A stretch of DNA of 31,323 bases from positions 1-31,323 of the forward strand of contig JAHJLU010000655.1 of the NCBI GenBank assembly GCA_018821745.1, read 5' to 3'. A program made the translations under genes and the position numbers. This stretch comes from Myxococcota bacterium (GTDB taxonomy: Bacteria; Myxococcota_A; Polyangia; HGW-17). The notes under the pieces were generated by a model. The model saw only the letters and a list, made by a program, of their open reading frames with translations. It did not search any database and had not been told where the DNA came from. Shown here in pieces: positions 24,968-31,323 of the stretch (positions are counted from its first letter, which is position 1; each line of letters starts with the position of its first letter).

Positions 24968-26716
24968 ATGGGTATTCATCGGATCATCGGCGAAATCCTT
25001 GTGGAATCATTCGGGGTTCATCCCCTTGATATTCAACGGGCTATCGATGTACAGCCCACGGAGAGCCTTCGTCTGGGCGAAATTTTGGTGAAGCAGAAGA
25101 TTATCACCGAAGCCGATGTCCTCCGTGCCCTGGCCATGCAGCAGGGGCTTGAATATCTGGAGGAGCAGCCCAAGTCGGAGCAGGTGGATCTCCATCTTTT
25201 GGAGAAGATCTCCATCAACTACGCGAAGCAGAACCGGGCGGTCCCCCTGTGGCTCAAAGACGAGGGGACTGTGGTTGTGGCCATGAGTGATCCCATGTCC
25301 TACTGGGTCATGGATGATCTCGGGTCCAAGCTGGCCAAGCGGCTGGAAGTGGTCCTCATGGAAGGCCAGCGGGTCCTGGATATTATCAACAAGGCCTATA
25401 CGCGGAGGGCCCAGAGCGTGGACCTGGGTACCGAGGACGAGCAGTTTCTCGAGGGGGATGTGGCGGATCTTGTTGACGTCATAGACATGACCGACGAGGC
25501 CCCCATTATCCGGTGGGTCAACGCCATCATCTTCAACGCCGCCAAGGAGCGCGCCTCCGATATTCACATCGAGCCCGGCGATCGGGAGGTGGTCGTCCGC
25601 TACCGGATCGACGGCCTCCTCTATGAGACAAAGCACGCCAATAAAAACTACCTGAGCGCCATTGTGGCCAGGGTCAAGATCATGTCCGGCCTCGACATCG
25701 CCGAGAAGCGGCTCCCCCAGGACGGCCGTATCCGTCGCCGCATCGCCGGCCGCGACATTGACATGCGCGTGGCGACCATCCCTACGGCCCGAGGGGAACG
25801 GATCACCATCCGACTCCTGGACCAGGGTTCCATCCTCCTGGATCTTGCAGACATCGGGTTTGACAAACGGGAGCTGGATATTATCCAGGATCTCATCTAC
25901 CGGCCCCACGGGATTCTTCTGGTGACGGGCCCCACCGGTTCGGGCAAGACCACCACACTCTACGCCTCCCTCAACCAGATCAACACCCCCGAGAAGAATA
26001 TTCTGACGATCGAAGATCCCGTGGAGTACCAGCTCGCCGGGATCAGCCAGGTCCAGGTAAACCCCAAAATCAAGTTGAGCTTTGCCGCAGGGCTTCGTTC
26101 CTTTCTCCGCCATGACCCTGACGTGATCATGGTGGGTGAGATCCGTGACCTGGAGACGGCGGAGATCGCCATTCAGGCATCGCTCACGGGGCATCTCGTG
26201 CTCTCCACGGTCCACACCAATGACTCGGCGGGTGCCCTCACCCGTCTGGTGGATATGGGTGTTGAACCCTTCCTGGTTGCCTCTTCCCTCAACGGGATAC
26301 TTGCCCAGCGCCTGGTGCGTCGTCTGTGTCCCCTGTGTAAAGAGGCCTACTCTCCCACTCCCGAGGAGATCCATGATGTGGGTGTCAACTACGAGGATTT
26401 TATGGCCGGAGCCATCGCCGGATACCCGGTGCCCGAGGATTTCAAGCGTCCTCCCCGGGGTATGGTATTCAGAGCCAAGGGATGCAGTTCCTGTCTCAAC
26501 ACCGGGTACCAGGGCAGGACGGGAATTTACGAGATGCTGGAGATGGACGATGACATACGCGCCCTCTCCATGAAAAAGATCGATGCCAACCAGATCAAGA
26601 AGGTCGCCATGAGCAAGGGCCTGAAGACCCTGCGTCAGGATGGCGCCTACAAAGCTATTTCCGGAATCACCAGCCTCTCCGAGGTCATGCTGGTGACCGC
26701 TGAGGATATGGCCTGA
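24968..26716 (+). CDS. gspE: Type II secretion system ATPase GspE
   Basis: GspE is the hexameric cytoplasmic ATPase that powers pseudopilus assembly. The 582 residues include the T2SSE N-terminal domain (about 35-145) and the ATPase with Walker A GPTGSGKT (321-328), the Asp box around TIEDPVEY (347-354), Walker B DPDVIMVGEIRD (383-394), the His box TGHLVLSTVHTND (407-419) and a tetracysteine zinc motif Cys454/457 and Cys506/509. It starts 2 bp after the gspD stop without a clear Shine-Dalgarno, so coupling is likely. Its TGA overlaps the gspF ATG by one base. Confidence 0.97.
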   Translation: MGIHRIIGEILVESFGVHPLDIQRAIDVQPTESLRLGEILVKQKIITEADVLRALAMQQGLEYLEEQPKSEQVDLHLLEKISINYAKQNRAVPLWLKDEGTVVVAMSDPMSYWVMDDLGSKLAKRLEVVLMEGQRVLDIINKAYTRRAQSVDLGTEDEQFLEGDVADLVDVIDMTDEAPIIRWVNAIIFNAAKERASDIHIEPGDREVVVRYRIDGLLYETKHANKNYLSAIVARVKIMSGLDIAEKRLPQDGRIRRRIAGRDIDMRVATIPTARGERITIRLLDQGSILLDLADIGFDKRELDIIQDLIYRPHGILLVTGPTGSGKTTTLYASLNQINTPEKNILTIEDPVEYQLAGISQVQVNPKIKLSFAAGLRSFLRHDPDVIMVGEIRDLETAEIAIQASLTGHLVLSTVHTNDSAGALTRLVDMGVEPFLVASSLNGILAQRLVRRLCPLCKEAYSPTPEEIHDVGVNYEDFMAGAIAGYPVPEDFKRPPRGMVFRAKGCSSCLNTGYQGRTGIYEMLEMDDDIRALSMKKIDANQIKKVAMSKGLKTLRQDGAYKAISGITSLSEVMLVTAEDMA

Positions 26717-27948
26717 TGCCTGTATTTGCATACAAATGCCTCAATAATGCCGGAAAAGTGATCACGGGTTCCCGCGACGCCGACTCGGAAAAAAGTCTCA
26801 GGAGTCTCCTGCGCAAAGAGGGGCTGTTTTTGCAGGAGGCCAAGGAGAGCAGCGACAAGGGAAAGGGTCTGCGCAAAGAGATAAACATCTCTTTTCTCAA
26901 TAAAGTCAGCGTTATTGATATTGCTCTGATAACCAGACAGCTCGCCACCCTGTTGCGTGCCAGCGTACCCCTCACGGAGTCCCTGGAAGCCATCACCGAG
27001 CAGCTCGCGTCGGATAAGAAACGGCGTAAACTCGGGGGCATCCTCGCCCAGGTGAAGACCAGGGTAAACGAGGGGCTCTCCCTGGCCGAGGCTCTCAAGC
27101 TCCATCCCCAGGAGTTCGATGAATTCTACGTGAGTATGGTTCGCTCCGGGGAGGCTGCCGGTAACCTGGATCAGGTCCTCTTCTCCCTCACGGACTTTCT
27201 GGAGAAGCAACACAAGATTGTCCGTAAAATCAAAGGTGCCATGACCTACCCCATTGTGATGGTCTTTATCACCGTGGTGGTCATCGGGATCCTTATGACT
27301 TCCGTTATTCCAAATGTTATCAGTGTTTTTGAAGACACTGACCAGACACTCCCCTGGTACACCCAGTTTCTGATCTCCTCGAGTAACTTCTTCTCCAACT
27401 ATTATATGTATGTGGCCATTGGGTTTGTGGCTTCGGTCTGGGGTTTCAGAAAGTGGAAGAAGAGCCCCTCGGGAAGGCGCCGGTGGGATCGTATTCTCCT
27501 GAGTACACCCCTGGTGGGCGGGCTGGTTCGAAAAATAGCCATCTCCCGGTTCAGTGGAAACCTGAGCATCATGCTCGGTGCGGGGGTACCTATTTTACAG
27601 GCTCTGGAGATTGTAAAATCGGTCATGGGGAATGAGATCCTCAAGGATGTCGTTGGTACTGTGGAGGTCGCCATTAAAGAAGGCAAGAGCATCGCCTCCA
27701 TGCTGGCAGCTTCGGGGGAGTTTCCTCCCCTGGCCACCCACATGATCGCCATCGGCGAAAAGTCGGGCCAGCTCGAGGACATGCTCACCAACGTCGCCCT
27801 CGCGTACGACAGCGAGGTTGACCAGGCCATCACCCAGCTCACTTCCATGCTGGAACCGCTCATGATCGTCATAATGGGCGCCATTGTAGCCTTCGTTGTT
27901 TTTTCAATACTCATGCCCATCATGCAGATGAATAATCTGGGACTATAG
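26716..27948 (+). CDS. gspF: Type II secretion system platform protein GspF
   Basis: GspF is the inner-membrane platform protein that contacts GspE and the assembling pseudopilus. The 410 residues hold two T2SSF domains (about 70-195 and 275-400), each starting with a related helix pair: RQLATLLRASVPLTESLEAI and FSGNLSIMLGAGVPILQALE. Three hydrophobic helices follow the family pattern near 180, 225 and 385. The start overlaps the gspE stop (TGATG). Length is normal. Confidence 0.96.
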   Translation: MPVFAYKCLNNAGKVITGSRDADSEKSLRSLLRKEGLFLQEAKESSDKGKGLRKEINISFLNKVSVIDIALITRQLATLLRASVPLTESLEAITEQLASDKKRRKLGGILAQVKTRVNEGLSLAEALKLHPQEFDEFYVSMVRSGEAAGNLDQVLFSLTDFLEKQHKIVRKIKGAMTYPIVMVFITVVVIGILMTSVIPNVISVFEDTDQTLPWYTQFLISSSNFFSNYYMYVAIGFVASVWGFRKWKKSPSGRRRWDRILLSTPLVGGLVRKIAISRFSGNLSIMLGAGVPILQALEIVKSVMGNEILKDVVGTVEVAIKEGKSIASMLAASGEFPPLATHMIAIGEKSGQLEDMLTNVALAYDSEVDQAITQLTSMLEPLMIVIMGAIVAFVVFSILMPIMQMNNLGL

Positions 27949-27958
27949 GAGAAACGCC

Positions 27959-28381
27959 ATGAAAACCAACAATACTTCCCTCACAGGAACTTTCACCCGA
28001 AACGGTCAGCGTGGTATGACCCTCATCGAGATTATGATCGTGCTCGTTATCCTCGGCATGATCATCGGTGTGGTCACCTTCGGAATCATGCCCCGGTTCA
28101 AAAAGGCAAAGAAGAAGACCACTCAGATGCAGATCAACAAGATCGCGGAGCTCATCAGAGAAAACTCCATGGAGCCCGAGTATGCGGGCAAACCAGCCAA
28201 GGCAATCTATGACGGGCTGATCTCCGACGGGACCATTCAGAAAAAAATGACCCGCGACAACTACGGCCAGGAGATCCGCGTGGAAGGTGACGGAGACCGT
28301 CCCTGCATCATCTCTGCGGGCGCTGACAAAAGCTTCGGTGGTGCGGATGATATCCGCAGCGACAGCTGCGACGAGGATTGA
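27959..28381 (+). CDS. gspG: Type II secretion system major pseudopilin GspG
   Basis: GspG builds the pseudopilus. The 140-residue prepilin has a basic leader cut by prepilin peptidase at Gly19|Met20 (RG|MTLIE, with Glu at +5), a long hydrophobic helix, and a globular end with SAGADKSFGGADDI that matches the family's calcium-binding loop. The leader is longer than the usual 6-8 residues. AGGAG lies 8 nt before the ATG. No prepilin peptidase gene (gspO) is in the window. Confidence 0.96.
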   Translation: MKTNNTSLTGTFTRNGQRGMTLIEIMIVLVILGMIIGVVTFGIMPRFKKAKKKTTQMQINKIAELIRENSMEPEYAGKPAKAIYDGLISDGTIQKKMTRDNYGQEIRVEGDGDRPCIISAGADKSFGGADDIRSDSCDED

Positions 28382-28384
28382 TCC

Positions 28385-29122
28385 ATGGTTCAGCCCAGAG
28401 GAGTACGCCACGGTTCCCGGGGGTTCACGATCATCGAGGTGCTCATGGTCATGGCCATCGTTGGTCTTGTGACCGGGGCCCTTGCCTATTCCTTCAAGGT
28501 TATGCCCCGCATGAAGCTCAAGGAGAGCGCACGCACTCTGGCTGCAGCCAGCAGGTTTGTGTCGACCCTGGCCCGCTCCAACCATTTGTATCACAGGATG
28601 GTGCTGGATCTTGATGCGCAGAATCCGGAAGTGAAGGTGGAGATGTTGCCGCCGGGGTCACCTATTCCTTTCATGGACCCGGAGATCCCCGACGAGGACG
28701 ACGAAAAACAACTGCTCTTCGAGGACTGGCCCCGCTTCGATCCCGCCAACCCCATGGGCGCTGTGGGTGCCAATGATGTGGGAAAACCCGTCATGCCCGC
28801 CGAGGCCAAGTGGGCTGCACCAGACACGAAACTCAAGACCTCCACAAAGCTCGAAGGCGTGCGCATCACAAAGGTGGTCTTCCCGTGCATGCAAAAAGAA
28901 TATGAGACGGGGAAGATCGCTATCCACTATGCTCCCGACGGGCAAAATCCTGCCGTGCTTGTCTATCTCAAATCCAGTGGCAATCCCGAGGCCACCATCT
29001 GGATCCATGCGGGGACAGGCAAGATTAGTTATCTTGATCCCAATGATATTCCAGGGAATCTCTGTATTGATGAAGATGGTCAGTTCATGGATGAGACCCT
29101 CCAGGAGGAGGGCGTTCAATGA
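28385..29122 (+). CDS. gspH: Type II secretion system minor pseudopilin GspH
   Basis: The 245-residue prepilin carries the cleavage site Gly13|Phe14 (RG|FTIIEVL) with Glu at +5, then a hydrophobic helix and a beta-rich body. It is longer than typical GspH (about 170), with an acidic segment DPEIPDEDDEKQ in the middle. It begins 3 bp after the gspG stop and its own stop overlaps the next start (ATGA). Assignment to GspH rests on position and prepilin features; the body has diverged. Confidence 0.85.
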   Translation: MVQPRGVRHGSRGFTIIEVLMVMAIVGLVTGALAYSFKVMPRMKLKESARTLAAASRFVSTLARSNHLYHRMVLDLDAQNPEVKVEMLPPGSPIPFMDPEIPDEDDEKQLLFEDWPRFDPANPMGAVGANDVGKPVMPAEAKWAAPDTKLKTSTKLEGVRITKVVFPCMQKEYETGKIAIHYAPDGQNPAVLVYLKSSGNPEATIWIHAGTGKISYLDPNDIPGNLCIDEDGQFMDETLQEEGVQ

Positions 29123-29874
29123 CACACCGGGGCCCGGGATTATACCAGCGGAGTGGGGGATTCACCCTCCTGGAGGTGGTGGTATCCCTGGCTATTTTAT
29201 CCATGGCGCTCATGTGGATTCTCATCGACCAGACCATCGCGGTCAAGCGCAGTGTAAGGGTCCGGATGCTCACCCAGGCTATCTACCTGGCCAAGAGCAA
29301 GATGCTGGAGACCGAGGGGACGTTGCGTCACGATGGTTTTGGCTCCTTTGAAGAGGAGAACTGTGGCGACTTCGACAACAGCCTGTATGAAGGCAGCGAG
29401 AACTTCCGGTTCTGCGTTCAAATCGAGAAGGTCGTCATGCCCGATATGAGCATGCTCCAGCAGAACATCATGGGGGCTCTGGGTATGTCTTCAGGGACAC
29501 AGAATCCCGACTCCGGCGCGACCCCCGGTCCCCTAGGCGGGCTCATGGAGCAGTTTCTTCCCTCGGGGCTCATGGGCAGCGGAGAGCTGTCCGAGAAGTT
29601 CAACGAGATGGCGGGGCAGTTCCTGGGACCAGCCATGACCATGATCCAGGGCGTCCTGGAGGAGGCCATCAGGAAGATCACGGTTAAGGTCTTCTTCAAG
29701 GTGGGAGGGACCGAGAAAGAGTACGAACTGGTGGCCTATATCACCGACCTCGGGGAACTGGATCGTTCCCTGATGATCCCTTCCATGGGGGGAACCACGG
29801 GCAGCTCAACCGGTAATTCAAAAACCTCGGGGAAGAGCACGGGCAACACAAAGACCACGGGAGGCACCAAATGA
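29119..29874 (+). CDS. gspI: Type II secretion system minor pseudopilin GspI with Met/Gly-rich insert
   Basis: The prepilin site is Gly14|Phe15 (GG|FTLLEVV), followed by the hydrophobic helix and the IYLAKSKMLE segment typical of GspI. At 251 residues it is about twice the usual GspI length. The extra parts are a Met/Gly/Pro-rich insert at about 107-180 (for example MPDMSMLQQNIMGALGM, GGLMEQFLPSGLMGSG) and a Ser/Thr/Gly/Lys tail at 222-251. The family's closing strands KITVKVFFKV and YELVAYITD lie between them. Starts overlap neighbours by ATGA on both sides. Within the tip complex GspI is expected to contact GspJ and GspK. Confidence 0.9.
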   Translation: MTHRGPGLYQRSGGFTLLEVVVSLAILSMALMWILIDQTIAVKRSVRVRMLTQAIYLAKSKMLETEGTLRHDGFGSFEEENCGDFDNSLYEGSENFRFCVQIEKVVMPDMSMLQQNIMGALGMSSGTQNPDSGATPGPLGGLMEQFLPSGLMGSGELSEKFNEMAGQFLGPAMTMIQGVLEEAIRKITVKVFFKVGGTEKEYELVAYITDLGELDRSLMIPSMGGTTGSSTGNSKTSGKSTGNTKTTGGTK

Positions 29875-30674
29875 AGCGCCGGGTTTTTGGACAGTCCGGG
29901 TTCTCCCTGCTTGAGGTGCTGGCCGCCTTTACCATCCTGACCATGATGGTGGCGGTGGTATACGGCATCCTCTTTGTCTCCAGGCAGACCCAGCGAGCCC
30001 ACGAGAAAAAACTGGAACAGTTCACCCTCATTCGTGGCGGTCTGGAAAAGCTGGAGCGGGATCTCTCCATGGCCTATCTCTCTTTGGGAGAGGACCAGCT
30101 CATTCCCGAGCGTCGAACCTATTTCAAGGCCCGCCCCGATGCGGGAGGTACCAGCCTGGCCTTTTCCACCTTCTCCCATGTGCGCACCTCCAAGAACGCC
30201 AAAGAGGCCGATAACTGTATCGTGGAGTACACCTACATGGACGATCCCATGAGGCCGGGGAGCTTTGTCCTGAGGCGTCGGGAGACCAACAGGCTGGAGC
30301 ACAAGGTTGCCCAGGAAATCCCGGGAAGGACCCTGGGGCTGATTCCCGGAGTGAGTATGCTCACCATGGAGTTCTACGACCAGAAGAACGATCAGTGGCT
30401 CGATGAGTGGGACACCACCGTGGATGAGGGACGCATGAACAAACTCCCCAACCAGATCAAAATTCACCTGGTGGTGGACAATGGCACCGATCATATGGTC
30501 CATTTTCACACCATGGTGTTCCCCAAGTTGACCGACGCGATCAACCTGGTTCCCGCGGGCAGTACCTCCGGGAGCTTTATGAGCGGCTCCTCCGGCTCCG
30601 GGTCCAAAAACAGCAGCACTCGCTCAAATACCAGCAAATCCAGCAGGGTCCTCACACCCTCGGGGAAAAAATAA
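29871..30674 (+). CDS. gspJ: Type II secretion system minor pseudopilin GspJ
   Basis: The 267-residue prepilin has site Gly10|Phe11 (SG|FSLLEVLAAF) with Glu at +5 and a helix, then GGLEKLERDLSMAYLS, characteristic of GspJ, and later strands ending in TMVFPKL. The last 39 residues (229-267) are Ser/Gly/Thr-rich low complexity ending in Lys-Lys. The start overlaps the gspI stop (ATGA), and the stop is followed directly by the gspK ATG. Confidence 0.92.
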   Translation: MKRRVFGQSGFSLLEVLAAFTILTMMVAVVYGILFVSRQTQRAHEKKLEQFTLIRGGLEKLERDLSMAYLSLGEDQLIPERRTYFKARPDAGGTSLAFSTFSHVRTSKNAKEADNCIVEYTYMDDPMRPGSFVLRRRETNRLEHKVAQEIPGRTLGLIPGVSMLTMEFYDQKNDQWLDEWDTTVDEGRMNKLPNQIKIHLVVDNGTDHMVHFHTMVFPKLTDAINLVPAGSTSGSFMSGSSGSGSKNSSTRSNTSKSSRVLTPSGKK

Positions 30675-31323
30675 ATGACCACCCCACGCGCACCACGGAG
30701 TTTGGCCAGGAGCCAGGGCGGTTTTGCCCTCCTCATGGTGACCATGGCCATCTCCATTCTCACCATTGTGGTGCATGTGTTTGTGTTCAGGACCAAAAAA
30801 GAGCTCCGCGCCGCCGTCACCGAGGGAGAAAAGACCAAGGCCCGCTATATCGCCTACTCCAGTATGGAACTCACCAAGCTCTTTTTGCGTGTTCAGTCCA
30901 AGGTCCTGGACAATAACGCCATGCTTAAAAACCTGGGCCTGGATATGGGTCAGATGCTCCCCATGATCATGCCGATTTTCCTTGGGCAGGGGTCCATGGT
31001 GAATTCCATGCTGGGAATGAACATGGAGGGAACGGGGCTGAGGCCGGACCAGGGCACGGGCGGTATTGATCTGTACAAGGCAGAGGACGGAAAGCTCAAC
31101 CTCAACTGTGCCATAGGGGCCTCCACCGTTGACACTCTCAAAGGGGCCCTTCTGGGGATGTTCAATGATCGCCGTTACGATGATCTCTTCGGGCGCAACA
31201 CCTCTGATCGAAACATCCTCGATCGCCTGGGTACCGTGAGCGCCATCATTGACTTCATTGATATCGATCAGGCGGGCTCGGGGTCCACCGGTGGCGATGA
31301 AGATGCATACTACAAGAGCCTCC
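30675..31323 (+). CDS. gspK: Type II secretion system minor pseudopilin GspK (partial)
   Basis: 216 residues are visible before the right edge. The site Gly16|Phe17 (GG|FALLMVTMAI) is prepilin-like, and +5 is Met rather than Glu, as expected for GspK, which caps the tip. TKARYIAYSSMELTKLFLR and IIDFIDIDQ with DEDAYY fit the GspK family. A Met-rich insert at 83-117 (for example MGQMLPMIMPIFLGQGSM) resembles the one in GspI. The ATG follows the gspJ stop without a gap. gspL and gspM would be expected beyond the window. Confidence 0.92.
   Translation, partial: MTTPRAPRSLARSQGGFALLMVTMAISILTIVVHVFVFRTKKELRAAVTEGEKTKARYIAYSSMELTKLFLRVQSKVLDNNAMLKNLGLDMGQMLPMIMPIFLGQGSMVNSMLGMNMEGTGLRPDQGTGGIDLYKAEDGKLNLNCAIGASTVDTLKGALLGMFNDRRYDDLFGRNTSDRNILDRLGTVSAIIDFIDIDQAGSGSTGGDEDAYYKSL

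Noticed and set aside
25007..26731. 574-codon minus-strand open frame across gspE
   Set aside because: It mirrors gspE in a GC-rich gene, has no recognisable domain, and lies opposite a clearly conserved ATPase.

Overview
The window looks like a chromosomal, origin-proximal segment from a Gram-negative bacterium of the former Deltaproteobacteria, most like Myxococcota or Bradymonadia. The reasons are: lipoproteins whose lipidated cysteine is followed by Asn-rich (NNx)n linkers, a Myxococcota-type Cys-rich repeat, a MYXO-CTERM-like C-terminal tail, a GYF-like domain fused to low-complexity repeats, and a complete-looking type II secretion operon. The assignment is an inference; no rRNA or species marker is present. 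No tRNA, rRNA, IS element, CRISPR array or prophage gene was seen.

Left part (1-7.7 kb): a divergent partial gene (GYF-like domain plus 11-residue repeats) is separated from dnaN-recF by an AT-rich spacer with DnaA-box-like sequences. Two near-consensus ParB-binding parS palindromes lie nearby, one inside recF (2284-2299) and one intergenic (7620-7635), so this is probably close to the replication origin. A minus-strand group faces recF: a 1150-residue membrane fusion (spermidine-synthase-like/MFS-like membrane region, FMN-binding domain, polyferredoxin domain), a small exported protein and yjbQ.

7.7-12.9 kb, minus strand: glmS (GlcN-6-P synthesis), a compact ABC exporter half-transporter and a GT-C-type membrane glycosyltransferase are packed with a 4-bp gap and a 4-bp overlap, which suggests an envelope sugar pathway. 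A 48-residue small gene with a good RBS and promoter lies upstream.

13.0-21.1 kb: lgt is translationally coupled to a VWA-like Asn-linker lipoprotein. Then come clpX (convergent), a second VWA lipoprotein that also carries a C-terminal sorting-like signal, a Cys-rich protein built from eight zinc-binding repeats, and a predicted ArsP_2/MntX-family metal exporter.

21.4 kb to the right edge: a type II secretion operon in canonical order gspC-D-E-F-G-H-I-J-K, with GspK cut by the window. Its genes are separated by 0-18 bp or overlap by 1-4 bp. GspI and GspK both carry Met/Gly-rich insertions, and GspI and GspJ have Ser/Thr/Gly-rich tails. The secretion operon and the metal exporter gene diverge from a spacer that holds an 18-bp direct repeat.
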